DNA of 64,000 nt from Acetobacterium fimetarium (GCF_014284475.1 NZ_WJBC01000002.1:186001-250000); one strand, 5' to 3'; numbered from the stretch's first letter, positions 45,059-55,094 are shown. A program made the numbers and translations. The notes: generated from the letters alone by a model not told the origin.

Positions 45059-45075
45059 CGTTTTTCGGAGGTTTC
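45059..45075 (-). repeat. Right terminal inverted repeat of the IS
   Basis: Perfect complement of the left end. Ten bases inside and outside this end also form an inverted repeat (ACAGGTGCTT at 45048, AAGCACCTGT at 45078). Confidence 0.92.
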
Positions 45076-46406
45076 CCAAGCACCTGTTTGTTTTCGGCAA
45101 CGACCAGAGGCGTTCCCCCGTCTTCGGCGACTTGTTTGACAATCTGGCTGCATTCTTCGGGATAATCACCGTTCTGCTCTTCGACAAACGCTTTTATGGC
45201 GCTGGCAGCGCCTTTTCGGATTTCGTTACCCTGATAATCAATGCCGCTCATTTTTGTTTTGGCAGAAAACGCGATGAATTTCGCATCGAGATCGGAGAGA
45301 TCACGTCCTCTCAAGCCAAAACGGTTTTTAGCCAGGATGACAATACTTCTTCCTTCTGCGGTTTCGTCGGCTAATGAAGAAAGCTGGGCCGCATCGGCAA
45401 GTTTCTTCTCGGTCACGCCCGTCAGGGGCAGAAAAACACTTGCCTGCCTGTTTCCGAGGGTTATGGTGCCTGTTTTGTCCAGCAGCAGCACGTCCACATC
45501 ACCGGCAGCTTCAATGGCCCGTCCGCTCATGGCCATCACATTGGCCTGATTGAGGCGGCTCATGCCAGCGATGCCGATCGATGAGAGCAATGCGCCGATG
45601 GTGGTTGGCGCCAAACATACCAGCAATGCGATGGCATTTGTGATCGAAATCGGGGCCCCTGTTTGAGCCTGCTGACTGGCAAAATCGGAAAAAGGCAGCA
45701 ACGTTACGGTAACTACAAGAAAAATAATGGTCAGAGCAACCAGCAGTATCTGAAGCGCGATCTCATTCGGCGTTTTTTTCCGGGAAGCGCCTTCAACCAT
45801 GGCAATCATTTTATCAAGAAAGCTTTCACCCGCCTCGGCTGTTACTTCGATGATCAGCCAGTCGGACAGGAGCGTTGTACCGCCGGTAACAGCGCTGCGA
45901 TCGCCGCCGGATTCGCGGATGACCGGCGCCGATTCACCGGTAATGGCACTTTCATCAACCGACGCCGCGCCGTCGATGATCTCACCATCCATTGGGATCT
46001 GTTCGCCGGCCAAAACGTAGATCACGTCGCCCTTTTTTAATGCATTCGAGACGACTTCCGTATAGTCTTCAACAGCCGTCGCTTTTTTCAACTTTCTGGC
46101 CGTAACATCTTTTCGCGCGCTCCGCAAACTGTCTGCCTGTGCACGCCCTCTCCCCTCCGCGATGGCTTCAGCAAAATTTGCAAATAAAACGGTGAACCAG
46201 AGAATGCAGGCGATGGCCAGAATGTAACCGCTATGCTCATCTTTGATCCCCAAGAAACTGAGCATAAAAAGTGCAGTCGTCAATAGTGCCCCGATATAAA
46301 CGACCAGCATAACGGGGTTTTTAATCTGAACAGCAGGCGAAAGCTTTTTTAGAGACTGGTAAACGGCATCGATAAAGATTTTTTTGTTTGAAAATTCACG
46401 ACTCAT
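45076..46406 (-). pseudogene. kdpB: kdpB, 5' fragment
   Basis: N-terminal two thirds of the KdpB ATPase. Two first membrane helices, actuator TGESAPV, helix 4 with [11 protein letters not shown] and phosphorylation site DKTGTITLG are intact. At QVLG the frame passes into the insertion element and stops after 15 foreign residues at 45024. ATG 46406 with AGGTG upstream is preferred to GTG 46415. The fragment might be made but lacks the hinge and helices 5-7, so it cannot pump. Confidence 0.95.
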
Positions 46407-46416
46407 TGTTGTCACC

Positions 46417-48105
46417 TCAACTCAAGGATGTGTAGAAATCGGCAATCGGACCCAGCACCAGCGCAGGCAAAAAGCTCAGCGCTCCGAGCAGCAGAATGAC
46501 GCAAATCAGGAGCCCGACAAAGAGACTGTTGTTCGTTCTGAGGGTTCCTTCGGTTGATGCGACAAACTTCTTTTTCGACAAATTTCCGGCCAGAAACAGA
46601 GTGGCTGCCATTGGCACAAAACGGACGATCAGCATAATGATGCCCCCGGCCACATTGGTGAACACGGTATTGGCCTGAAAGCCTGAAAAAGCGCTGCCGT
46701 TATTGTTTCCCATTGACGAGAAGGCGTAGAGGATTTCCGAAAAACCGTGCGCTCCGGTATTTAACGTCCAGGCACTAGCCTGCGGCAGTAAAACGGTAAA
46801 AGCCGTGCCGGACAAGGTGCAAAGCAATGGCGTTAGTACGATCAGACAGACCATTTTCATGTCGAATGGCTCAATCTTCTTGCCCAGATATTCGGGTGTG
46901 CGTCCAACCATCAGCCCGGCAATAAAAACAGTCAGGATCACAAAAGCAAGCATGCCGGATAGGCCGCTTCCGACACCGCCAAATACGACTTCGCCAATTT
47001 GCATCAGAAACATAAAAATCAATCCGCTTAGCGGGGTGAAGCTGTCAAGCATCGCGTTGACGGAACCGTTTGAAGCGGCTGTCGTCGCAGTCCCCCACAA
47101 TGCGGAGGTACCGACACCATGGATAATCTGTTTGCCCTCCATATTTCCAGTGGTGGCGACGCCGGAAAAAACAGGTGCGGTCAGCGCTTCGCTGAGTGTG
47201 ACACCAGCCAGCGCAAGGACGAATAAGAGAATCATGGCGACATAGATGGCCCGGCCCTGCTTGCTGTCTTTTACCGCTTGTCCGAATGCGACACAAAGTG
47301 CAGCGGGTATCAGCAGAATCGACAACAACTGCAAAAAATTCGTCAGGGGGGTCGGGTTTTCCAGCGAAAAAGCTGAGTTTGCGCCAAAGAATCCGCCACC
47401 ATTGGTTCCCAGCTGTTTGATGGCGATCTGGCTTGCCGCCGGACCTAACGGGATGGTCTGAGTCATCCCGTTTTCCAGCATCGTCACATCCTGGTACGGG
47501 CTAAAAGACTGAACAACGCCCTGGGAAACGTAGGCAATCGCAAAAATCACGGACAGCGGAACCAGAACATACAGCGTGATCCGTGTGATGTCCTGCCAGA
47601 AATTTCCGATGGTCAGCTGTTTCGGCGCCGTGAAGCCTCTGATGAGTGCGAACAATACAGCGATTCCGGTTGCAGCCGACAAAAAATTCTGGACGCATAA
47701 TCCGATGGTCTGAGTCAGATAAGACAGACTGGATTCACCAGAATAGGCCTGCCAGTTGGTATTGGAGACAAAGCTGGCGGCGGTATTAAAGGCGAGATCC
47801 CAGCTTGGTGCTTTTAAATGCTCGGGATTCAGCGGCAGGATATACTGCAGCATTTGAACGCTAAAAACAAAGATGAGCCCAATCGCACAAAACGATAAAA
47901 CGGAATAAATGTATTTTTGCGGACTCATCGCCTCATCATCCGGTACGCGAAGCACCCGGTAGATCCTGTTTTCCACTGGTGAGATCAGCCGGGTCAGGAA
48001 TACTTTTTGCCCAGCCATCACTTGATGGATGTAAATGCCAAGCGGAACTGAAAGGCCGATCACGATGATCAGAAACAGCAGATCCTGTACGATTATCATA
48101 CTCAT
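46417..48105 (-). CDS. kdpA: KdpA potassium-binding subunit
   Basis: Channel-like subunit that selects and moves K+, 562 residues with about ten helices. Filter-like turns of the four pore repeats are seen in [39 protein letters not shown] and [14 protein letters not shown]. It starts with an ATGA overlap with kdpF and ends just before kdpB. Intact. Confidence 0.95.
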   Translation of the reverse strand: MSMIIVQDLLFLIIVIGLSVPLGIYIHQVMAGQKVFLTRLISPVENRIYRVLRVPDDEAMSPQKYIYSVLSFCAIGLIFVFSVQMLQYILPLNPEHLKAPSWDLAFNTAASFVSNTNWQAYSGESSLSYLTQTIGLCVQNFLSAATGIAVLFALIRGFTAPKQLTIGNFWQDITRITLYVLVPLSVIFAIAYVSQGVVQSFSPYQDVTMLENGMTQTIPLGPAASQIAIKQLGTNGGGFFGANSAFSLENPTPLTNFLQLLSILLIPAALCVAFGQAVKDSKQGRAIYVAMILLFVLALAGVTLSEALTAPVFSGVATTGNMEGKQIIHGVGTSALWGTATTAASNGSVNAMLDSFTPLSGLIFMFLMQIGEVVFGGVGSGLSGMLAFVILTVFIAGLMVGRTPEYLGKKIEPFDMKMVCLIVLTPLLCTLSGTAFTVLLPQASAWTLNTGAHGFSEILYAFSSMGNNNGSAFSGFQANTVFTNVAGGIIMLIVRFVPMAATLFLAGNLSKKKFVASTEGTLRTNNSLFVGLLICVILLLGALSFLPALVLGPIADFYTSLS

Positions 48106-48191
48106 CGGTTTTCTCCATTAAATAAAATATAGAACAGATAAACAAGTAAAGCCATCGCAACGATTCCAGTTATGATTAAAACAACACGCAT
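48102..48191 (-). CDS. kdpF: KdpF small subunit (29 aa)
   Basis: A 29-residue hydrophobic peptide beginning [16 protein letters not shown] and ending NGENR. GAAAGGAAGTAG precedes the ATG, and its stop codon overlaps the kdpA start. KdpF stabilises the KdpFABC complex in Escherichia coli. Size, position and hydrophobicity fit. Confidence 0.88.
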   Translation of the reverse strand: MRVVLIITGIVAMALLVYLFYILFNGENR

Positions 48192-48241
48192 TGACTCACT
48201 ACTTCCTTTCCTATTTTAATTAAATCAGGCACTGATGTGAG

Positions 48242-48288
48242 CCGCGGTATCGGTTTGTACAAATTGGTTGTACAAACCGATACCGCGG
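48242..48288. repeat. Perfect 21-bp inverted repeat in kdp leader
   Basis: Two perfect 21-base arms (48242-48262 and 48268-48288), each with CCGCGG at its outer end, around the five-base loop ATTGG. It sits 51 nt before kdpF, so it would be a stable hairpin in the kdp 5' leader, or a dyad for a regulator such as KdpE. Outer words GTGAGC and AAAGCT are shared with the repeat at 62163, so it could be a reduced member of that family. No T run follows. Confidence 0.75.
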
Positions 48289-48419
48289 TTAAAGCTGTTT
48301 GTGTTTAAGTGGTTGGCAACGGTCGTTTATATTATGTACACCTGAGGAATGAACACAAGCATTTTTGAGTTATTTTCTTTGCCGCTTTTTCGCATCATGT
48401 CATGATGAAGCAGCTTCTT

Positions 48420-50315
48420 TCACTCGCTGTCGATATCCTCTTTGCTTTCAACAACGGTGTTGAGGGAGTAATGATAAGGGATCAGAATGGTGGTCACATT
48501 TTTGAAACGGCTGAGGCTCTGTTCCAGGAAGTAAGTGGTTTGATTGTGTAGAACACGATCGTACCAGTGGTTTGCGATATATTTGATCATGATGACCGTC
48601 AGATTCTCGCCATGTCCCAGATTTTTTGCTCGTTTGTAGACGTAGCACTTGAGAATTCGGGAAGTATCCCGATACGGGTTTTCGATGATCTCGAGCTTCA
48701 GGGGGATCTGCAGTTCTGCCCATTGTGCCCGCAATTGTTTGGCATGCTCCGGATAGCGGCAGATATGCAGCACGGTGATGTCATCAGAAATGGAATTGGC
48801 ATAATTGAGGGCTTTCAACGTGGCCTTGTTGATGGATTGAAGCAGGACTACACAGGGTGTTCCCTGCGCACCGGTCAGCCGTGGGTAATACGGCGCAAAT
48901 TCCTTCAGTTCCACCTGATTCTGGACTTCCGCATAGTGATTTCGGATGTAGATCATCACAAAGATGATAACTGGCATGGCAATGGCCAGCATCCAGGCGC
49001 CTTCAAGGAACTTCGAGTAAAAAATGATGACCGAGCCGACCCCGGTTACAATGGCGCCGAAGATATTGATCAGGGATTTGTACTGCCAGCCCTTGTCTTT
49101 TTCGCGCAGCCATTTTCTGAACATGCCGTACTGTGACAGCGTAAAAGAAATGAAAACACCAACTGAATAGAGCGGAATCAGGTTGTGGGGATCGCTGTCA
49201 AAGACGATCACCAGAAACATCGCAATGACCATAATGAACAGGATGCCGTTGGAAAAGCTGAGTTTCGCGCCACGCTGGGAGAACTGCTTGGGTACGTAAC
49301 GGTCCTGCGCCAGCAGATAAAGCAGCAGCGGCAGGCCGTTGTAGGCGGTGTTGGCAGCCAGGATCAGAATCAGTGATGTCGTGATCTGAATCACGTAGTA
49401 AAAGAAACCACGGCCGAAGATCGATTGGGCGATTTGCGCGACGACGGTGGTGCCGGGGATGTGAACTACCTGAAGGCTCACGGCCAGAACCGTGGTGCCG
49501 CCAAAAATCAGGACGATAATGACCGCGAGCATATACAGGACATGTCGGGCATTGTGCTGCGACGGATCCCGGAAAGCCGGCACGGCGTTGCTGACTGCTT
49601 CAACCCCGGTCAGTGCTGAACATCCGGATGAAAACGCCCGCAGCACTACAACAACCAGCATCCCGCTGAATACTTCCTGAGGCAGTACTCCGCTGAGCTG
49701 GTCTGGCGTATAGACGATGGGCGTGAGGGTGGCGGAAAACAGACGGAACAAGCCGATGACAATCATAATCCCCATTGATAGGATAAATGCATAGGTCGGA
49801 ACCCCGAATATCTTTGATGATTCCCGCATCCCCCGCAGATTGATCAGGGTAATCAGAAAAATGCAGAAAACGGAAATCAGCACCCGGTGCGGGGCCAGAG
49901 CGGGCACGGCCGCCACGATAGCCATGGTGGAGGCTGAAATACTGACGGCCACGGTCAGGATATAATCAACGATCAGGGCCGCCGCGGAAATCAGGGCCGG
50001 TTTCCTGCCGAGGTTTTCTTTTGAAACAATATAGGCGCCGCCGCCGTTGGGATAATGGGAAATTATCTGAGAATACGAGAAACACAGGATCAGCAACAGC
50101 AGGATGATGGCAGCAACCACGCCGGGTACGTACCCGAAGGAGGCAAACCCCAGCAGCGGAACCAGTACCAGCAGGATTTCCTCCACTGCATAGGCGACGG
50201 AGGATACGGCATCGCTGGCAAGAATGGGCAAACCCCAGAGTCTCGACAATCTTTCTTTTTTAATTTCATCTGTTCGTAATGACTTTCCAAGAAGAACTTC
50301 TTTTGCTTTTGACAA
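48420..50315 (-). CDS. kimA: KimA-like potassium importer (APC superfamily)
   Basis: Membrane protein of 631 residues with about 12 helices and a cytosolic C-terminal domain (from about 460). It matches Bacillus KimA in signature regions SDAVSSVAYAVEE and YPNGGGAYIVSKENLG followed by LIVDYILTVAVSIS; the Asp and Tyr that bind K+ in KimA (as I recall, D36, Y43, D117, Y118) have counterparts at D35, Y42, D117 and Y118. It would be a proton-coupled K+ importer. TTG 50315 follows AGGTGA. Placement next to kdp supports a potassium role. Annotation pipelines may call it amino acid permease. Confidence 0.8.
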   Translation of the reverse strand: MSKAKEVLLGKSLRTDEIKKERLSRLWGLPILASDAVSSVAYAVEEILLVLVPLLGFASFGYVPGVVAAIILLLLILCFSYSQIISHYPNGGGAYIVSKENLGRKPALISAAALIVDYILTVAVSISASTMAIVAAVPALAPHRVLISVFCIFLITLINLRGMRESSKIFGVPTYAFILSMGIMIVIGLFRLFSATLTPIVYTPDQLSGVLPQEVFSGMLVVVVLRAFSSGCSALTGVEAVSNAVPAFRDPSQHNARHVLYMLAVIIVLIFGGTTVLAVSLQVVHIPGTTVVAQIAQSIFGRGFFYYVIQITTSLILILAANTAYNGLPLLLYLLAQDRYVPKQFSQRGAKLSFSNGILFIMVIAMFLVIVFDSDPHNLIPLYSVGVFISFTLSQYGMFRKWLREKDKGWQYKSLINIFGAIVTGVGSVIIFYSKFLEGAWMLAIAMPVIIFVMIYIRNHYAEVQNQVELKEFAPYYPRLTGAQGTPCVVLLQSINKATLKALNYANSISDDITVLHICRYPEHAKQLRAQWAELQIPLKLEIIENPYRDTSRILKCYVYKRAKNLGHGENLTVIMIKYIANHWYDRVLHNQTTYFLEQSLSRFKNVTTILIPYHYSLNTVVESKEDIDSE

Positions 50316-50500
50316 ATCAAATCACCTTTTTCCTTTAGATTCCAAATTATGTCTGGATTCAATGAACAGTTTTTGCAACCATTTCATTGAATATTTATAA
50401 AATAACATAATCCGTATAAAGTTTGTATAAAGGAAATAAGGCGGGATATAAATTTAATATTAATGGCGGGATCATTGTCGAAAATATGAAAAAAAGCAAA
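50316..50500. other. Upstream region of kimA-like gene
   Basis: About 185 bases, AT-rich. I looked for a c-di-AMP (ydaO) riboswitch, which precedes kimA in Bacillus, and saw no such conserved pattern. A promoter could not be pinned down. Confidence 0.3.
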
Positions 50501-50541
50501 GCCGATTCAGTCTTTATAGCGGCTAAATCGGCTTTTTTATT
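50501..50541 (-). terminator. Bidirectional terminator after Lon-like gene
   Basis: AAAGCCGATT pairs with AATCGGCTTT, with T runs on both sides. It ends the Lon-like gene 66 nt after its stop. Confidence 0.85.
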
Positions 50542-50606
50542 GGTTTTCTGCGGCTTTTTACAATAACCGGTTTAATCCTGGCGGCGGATCACATCAGGTC
50601 TGGAAT

Positions 50607-53111
50607 TTAAGTCGGTGGATCCTCTTCCACGGTAATCCAGACCGGTTCCTCCGATGAATTTCCCAGTGCTTGATTGTATTGCTGGAGTTTTTGATCCACG
50701 TTGTAGAAGACACTGCCTTCGGGGTAAGTCCCGTCTGCACCAAGCTCGCCGGCGGGCAGGCCGCTCAGCAGCTCGATGCCTTCGTCGACGTTATCGATTG
50801 CATAAATGTGAAAGCGGTTGTTCTTGACGGCATCGAGCACTTCGTCTTTGAGCATCAGGTTGTCAATATTGCGCGAAGGAATCATGACGCCTTGTTCTCC
50901 GGTCAGGCCGGTGGCGTTGCAGATATCGAAGAAGCCTTCGATTTTTTCGTTGACGCCGCCGATGGGTTGAATACCGCCCCGCTGATCCACCGAGCCGGTC
51001 ACGGCAATCCCCTGCTTCAGTTCAATGCCGGCCAGGCTTGAAATGACGGCGAAAAGTTCGGAACTGGAGGCGCTATCCCCTTCCACATCTTCATAAAGCT
51101 GTTCAAAGGTAATCTGGGCGGTAAATCCCAGCGGTTTATCCTGCGCCAGCTTCCCGCCGAGATATCCGGCGAGTGTGAAGACGCCTTTGGAATGAATATT
51201 GCCGCTCATTTCGGTCTCCCGTTCAATGTCGATGACACCGCCGCGGCCGACATGGGTGATGGCTGTAATCCGGGCCGGCAGCCCGAATGAATAGCCGCCG
51301 GTCTGAATGACAAACAGGCCGTTGACCTGACCGACCGCTGTTCCGTCCGTATCGATGATGATCTTCTTGCTGAGTATTTCCTCCTGGATTTTTTCTTCGA
51401 GATTGTTGAAGCGGTATTTGCGTTCCATCAGCGCCTTTTTCACATGCGGCATCGTCGCGAACTCCGAATTTTCCCGTTTGGCCCAGGTGATCGACTCATA
51501 GACGATTTCTCTCACATCGCCGAAATTGGTGGACAGTTTATTCTGATCGCCCGATAGCCTGGAACCGTATTCGATGATGCCGGCCAGACCGGAGCGGTCA
51601 AAATGGTTCAGGCCTTCTTCATGACAGATCGAGCTGACGATTGAGACGTACTTGCGCAGATTTTCCGGATTGCGCGGCATCTCGTAGTCAAAATCGACTT
51701 TTACCTTGAACAGCTCGCGGAAATCTTCATCACCAGACAGAATCAGATAGAAGATCGGACTGCCGATCAGAATCACTTTGACATCCAGCGGAATTGGCTC
51801 CGGCCGCAGGGTCAAAGTCGGCACCGTCCGGTATTGCTCGCCGATGTTTTCGACAACGGCCTGGCGGTATTTGAGAATTTTTTTCAGGGCACTCCAGACA
51901 TAGGGATCGGTCAGCAGATCCTTGGCCTGCAGAACGAGATAACCGCCGTTGGCAAGATGAACGGCACCGGGTTTGACCATCGTGAAGTCCGTATTCATCA
52001 CCAGGATCTGGCTCTTGTATTCAATTTTTCCAAAAAGATTGTAGTAATAGGGATTGGCTTCGATCACAACCGGTGCGCCGTGCTGTTTTTCGTTGTTAAC
52101 AAACAGGTTGACCTTATAACGCGTGAAGGCATTGGCCTCCTCCTGGCCGGTAAAATAACTGGCTTCATAGGGATTGGCGTCATGGCTGTCGGGCGGGGTA
52201 TTTTCATCCGGCCGCGCCGGCGAAGCGGAACGCCCCGAAAATGGCTCGGACTTTTTGAAAATGGCATGCCGATCCGCAACATCCGTCAGCACCTTGTCAA
52301 GATAGTCGGCGATTAAAGGAATATGGCGGTACTTTTCTTTGAGTGCGCGAATGGAAGGCTCGGCGGTGAGAAAAGCTATTTCCCGATCCAGTTCAAAAAG
52401 CCGCTCCGAGGTCTTTTTCTCAAACAGTTGACCCTCGAGCAGTATTTTATCGAGCTTGTTGACGAGACTGTAGCGTTTTTCAGTGATTTCATGACGCTGT
52501 TCATCGGTCAGCTTGTTGTACTCCTCCGGCTGCATCGGACGGCCTTCGAGCAGCGGGATGAAGATAAATTTCATGGCGACCGGCTTGACACTGAAGCCTT
52601 CTTCCCGCGCTTTCTGCTCGATAATCTGAAAAAGCTCACCCATTTTCAACTGAAAGTCATTGAAGATCCGATCCCGTTTCAAGTCATAATCACTGCTTTC
52701 AAAGGCTTTCCGGATGACGGTTCGGAGTTCAGCTATCAGTTTGTCCATATCTTGCTGGAATTCACGGCCCTGACCGGCTGGCAGTGACACGGCCAGCGGA
52801 TTGTCCTTGTTGATGAAATTATGGATGTAACACCAGTCGTCGGGTACCGGGCGACCGGCGGCGACCCGTGATACCGCTTCTTTGGTATACTGGTTCTTGC
52901 CGGTTCCGGAAGGGCCCACAACAAAGATATGATAGCCGTCTGTATTCATGGCAAGCCCGAACTCCATGGATTTGACAGCCCGGTCCTGGCCGACAACCAC
53001 ATCAAGTGGTGATACATCCAGCGAGGTGTTGCAGAAATTGAGCTCGTTTTCATAATCGCAAACTTTTTTGAGCTTTTCCAGAGGAACAGCATACGCGTCT
53101 TTTGGTTTCAT
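50607..53111 (-). CDS. Lon-like AAA+ ATP-dependent protease
   Basis: AAA-plus-Lon protease of 834 residues, of the LonC/AAA_32 type. N-terminal Walker A VGPSGTGKNQYT is followed by a helical middle domain (about 140-320), Walker B-like ANGGYLVLQA and the C-terminal S16 peptidase with the Ser in GDSASSSELF and Lys in IGGVNEKIEG. It may remove damaged proteins; members are often not strictly ATP-dependent. ATG 53111 follows AAGGGGG; an earlier in-frame ATG adds about 38 hydrophobic residues without a ribosome site. Confidence 0.87.
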   Translation of the reverse strand: MKPKDAYAVPLEKLKKVCDYENELNFCNTSLDVSPLDVVVGQDRAVKSMEFGLAMNTDGYHIFVVGPSGTGKNQYTKEAVSRVAAGRPVPDDWCYIHNFINKDNPLAVSLPAGQGREFQQDMDKLIAELRTVIRKAFESSDYDLKRDRIFNDFQLKMGELFQIIEQKAREEGFSVKPVAMKFIFIPLLEGRPMQPEEYNKLTDEQRHEITEKRYSLVNKLDKILLEGQLFEKKTSERLFELDREIAFLTAEPSIRALKEKYRHIPLIADYLDKVLTDVADRHAIFKKSEPFSGRSASPARPDENTPPDSHDANPYEASYFTGQEEANAFTRYKVNLFVNNEKQHGAPVVIEANPYYYNLFGKIEYKSQILVMNTDFTMVKPGAVHLANGGYLVLQAKDLLTDPYVWSALKKILKYRQAVVENIGEQYRTVPTLTLRPEPIPLDVKVILIGSPIFYLILSGDEDFRELFKVKVDFDYEMPRNPENLRKYVSIVSSICHEEGLNHFDRSGLAGIIEYGSRLSGDQNKLSTNFGDVREIVYESITWAKRENSEFATMPHVKKALMERKYRFNNLEEKIQEEILSKKIIIDTDGTAVGQVNGLFVIQTGGYSFGLPARITAITHVGRGGVIDIERETEMSGNIHSKGVFTLAGYLGGKLAQDKPLGFTAQITFEQLYEDVEGDSASSSELFAVISSLAGIELKQGIAVTGSVDQRGGIQPIGGVNEKIEGFFDICNATGLTGEQGVMIPSRNIDNLMLKDEVLDAVKNNRFHIYAIDNVDEGIELLSGLPAGELGADGTYPEGSVFYNVDQKLQQYNQALGNSSEEPVWITVEEDPPT

Positions 53112-53193
53112 AGTCAGACCCCCTTTACCTTTTAGCAGTGGATTTTCTCTGTTTTTTATGCATACCCTGATGGCAGTTAAATAAACAAAGAAA

Positions 53194-53232
53194 AAAACGA
53201 TGGGATCATTAGGCAATGATCCCATCGTTTTT
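53194..53232 (-). terminator. Intrinsic terminator after yjfB
   Basis: A perfect 17-bp stem starting AAAACGATGGG with loop AGGC and T runs on both strands. It lies 24 nt after the YjfB-like stop. Confidence 0.93.
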
Positions 53233-53256
53233 GATTATTATTGAATTCAATCATGC

Positions 53257-53448
53257 TTAAACGGTCAGATCCAAATTCTGGCCGACATAAGGGTTTGGCG
53301 AAACGGGTGCCGAACTGGTTGCTGCCATTTCGACGACACTGTCCATTTGCACTTCACCGGTTTCCATCGCCATTTTCATCACCGACATGCTCGCCTGCTG
53401 TGAAACCTGCATTTGGCTGAGACTCATTGACGCAGCTGCAATATCCAT
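53257..53448 (-). CDS. YjfB family putative motility peptide
   Basis: Protein of 63 residues matching the YjfB family (Putative motility protein): it begins MDIAAASMSLSQMQV and ends with the polar tail PNPYVGQNLDLTV. It is Met- and Ser-rich and lacks a signal peptide. Family members are linked to flagellar regulation by occurrence only. AAAGGTGG precedes the ATG. Confidence 0.78.
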   Translation of the reverse strand: MDIAAASMSLSQMQVSQQASMSVMKMAMETGEVQMDSVVEMAATSSAPVSPNPYVGQNLDLTV

Positions 53449-53633
53449 ATCATTTCCACCTTTCTTGTTGTTTCATCCATTTGAAGGCTGGAGAATCACA
53501 AAATTCAATTGCCATCAGAAAAAATAATAGCATTATTATACGACAAAATGAAGAAAGATACCTTAAAGGCTGAAACGGTAGACAGAGCACTCATGTCATA
53601 TCGACAATCTGATCTTAAGGGCCGGTGCCGCTG

Positions 53634-54440
53634 CTAGAGATCGATGACGTCAAGATCATCGGGAATCAGCAGATTTCCGGAAAAACAGGGTTTGCCTTCC
53701 GCATAGTAAAGGGCTTGTCTGTCATTCAGGTTTTTATCCTCTGTATGATAGAGAATGAGATTTACCGCTGCCAGTTTTTCGGCGATTTCACAGGCATCTT
53801 TCACGGTGGTATGATCCTTTTCGTAAGGCAAAAACTGCTCTCGGTCCCGATAGAGACAAAACGCTTCATGGAGCAGCCAGTCCGCCTGGAAGGCATGGGC
53901 ATACTCATTGTCGCGGTAGGGCTCATCCCCCAGAAAGGTCAGCTTTTTTCCTGATTTCAGCCGCAGAGTAAAACCGAACTGCTTCGCTTTGGTGGACAGA
54001 ATGTCAAAAAATGTCACCTCCCAGCCCAGTATTTCCCGGATTGTTCCGTCTTCCACGATATGAAACAGGATGCGTTTTCCGATCAGTTTCAAAAATTTTT
54101 CATGGATCGTCAGTTTCACGATCGTCAAGATAGTTTTTTTGAGTTTGGCATGACAGTAGATATGCAGCTTGCCTTCATAGTTGCCGTTTTTCATCCCGGC
54201 GGAAATCATTCGAATCAGCCAGACCAGCCCCAGCAGGTGATCGGTATGTTCGTGGCTGATGAAGATCTCATGAATCTGACCCAGTGGTATTTCGGCCTTT
54301 TCCAGCTGGGTTAGAATGCCGTTTCCGCCGCCGGTATCGACCAGAAAAAATTCGTCTGCTTGCTGAATCGCAAAACAGGTATTGTAGCATTTGGTAACGG
54401 ATGCGTTCCCCGTTCCCAGTATGATTAATCGTTCTTCCAA
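53634..54440 (-). CDS. Ribonuclease Z-like metallo-beta-lactamase fold hydrolase
   Basis: Protein of 268 residues with the metal motif SHEHTDH, Asp in FLGDEPYRD and a late His in LYHTEDKN. The N-terminus LGTGNASVTKCYNTC resembles RNase Z but the exosite of tRNase Z is not obvious. It may be a phosphodiesterase or sulfatase. TTG 54440 follows AGGAGGG by 6 nt. It is divergent from hsp20. Confidence 0.75.
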   Translation of the reverse strand: MEERLIILGTGNASVTKCYNTCFAIQQADEFFLVDTGGGNGILTQLEKAEIPLGQIHEIFISHEHTDHLLGLVWLIRMISAGMKNGNYEGKLHIYCHAKLKKTILTIVKLTIHEKFLKLIGKRILFHIVEDGTIREILGWEVTFFDILSTKAKQFGFTLRLKSGKKLTFLGDEPYRDNEYAHAFQADWLLHEAFCLYRDREQFLPYEKDHTTVKDACEIAEKLAAVNLILYHTEDKNLNDRQALYYAEGKPCFSGNLLIPDDLDVIDL

Positions 54441-54614
54441 GGTAATCCCTCCTTTTGGCTATTATACTGCATTGCCGGCGCTTTTGCATCCTTTACGGAG
54501 CAGCGGGATTAAAAAAATCAGGGTTGTTGTTATTTTTCGGAAAAATTGGATAGTATTATTATAATCGGTCTTTCTTTATGGATGGCTGATATATTATTAA
54601 AGGAGGGTTTTCAA

Positions 54615-55055
54615 ATGTTTGATTTGACACCTTTTAAAAAGAATCAAGTGGCACGGACGGATGATGCGATCGATTTCTATAATATGGTTGAGAATTTCTT
54701 CAGTGACAATCAGGCACCATTTAAGAGTTTCAACGACAAATTCAAACTTGACATCAAGGAAAATGACAAAGAGTACATTGTCGATGCGGAAGTCCCCGGA
54801 TACAGCAAGGATGACATTCATATCAAGTTTGATAACGATCGTCTGACGATTTCCGTTTCCAAAAAAGAGGAAAAATCGGAAGAAGGTGAAAAGTACATTC
54901 ATAAAGAACGTTCATATCAGTCGATGCAGCGCTCGATCTATCTGCCCAATATCGATGAGAGCAACATCAAAGCCGGTTTCGAAAACGGAATTCTGAAAAT
55001 CACGGCCCCGAAATCCGCAGAAGCTGCCAAGAAAACTGAAATCAAGATCGACTGA
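54615..55055 (+). CDS. Hsp20 small heat shock protein
   Basis: Holdase of 146 residues with an alpha-crystallin domain (about 45-140): DIKENDKEYIVDAEVPG, the strand block DRLTISVSKK and the end motif GFENGILKITAPK. ATG 54615 follows AAAGGAGGG; an earlier frame from 54546 precedes the ribosome site. No CIRCE element was seen in the 170-nt upstream region. Confidence 0.92.
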   Translation: MFDLTPFKKNQVARTDDAIDFYNMVENFFSDNQAPFKSFNDKFKLDIKENDKEYIVDAEVPGYSKDDIHIKFDNDRLTISVSKKEEKSEEGEKYIHKERSYQSMQRSIYLPNIDESNIKAGFENGILKITAPKSAEAAKKTEIKID

Positions 55056-55094
55056 TCCCACATTCGGCATCAATTGAGATGATCATTAAACAGA

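Larger units (their letters stand above)
43194..45075 (-). mobile_element. IS1182-type insertion element inside kdpB
   Basis: 1,882-bp element with perfect 17-bp terminal inverted repeats, GAAACCTCCGAAAAACG at 43194-43210 and its complement at 45059-45075. It holds one transposase gene in the kdpB direction. Flanking kdpB sequence joins after residue QVLG on one side and resumes at GVIYLKD on the other. No clean target duplication is evident; ACAGG occurs in both flanks but not at the same distance from the ends. A palindrome CATGATTT/AAATCATG is at 43223-43241. Confidence 0.92.

Noticed and set aside
50316-50606. c-di-AMP (ydaO) riboswitch before the KimA-like gene
   Set aside because: Expected from Bacillus, but no matching conserved core was seen.
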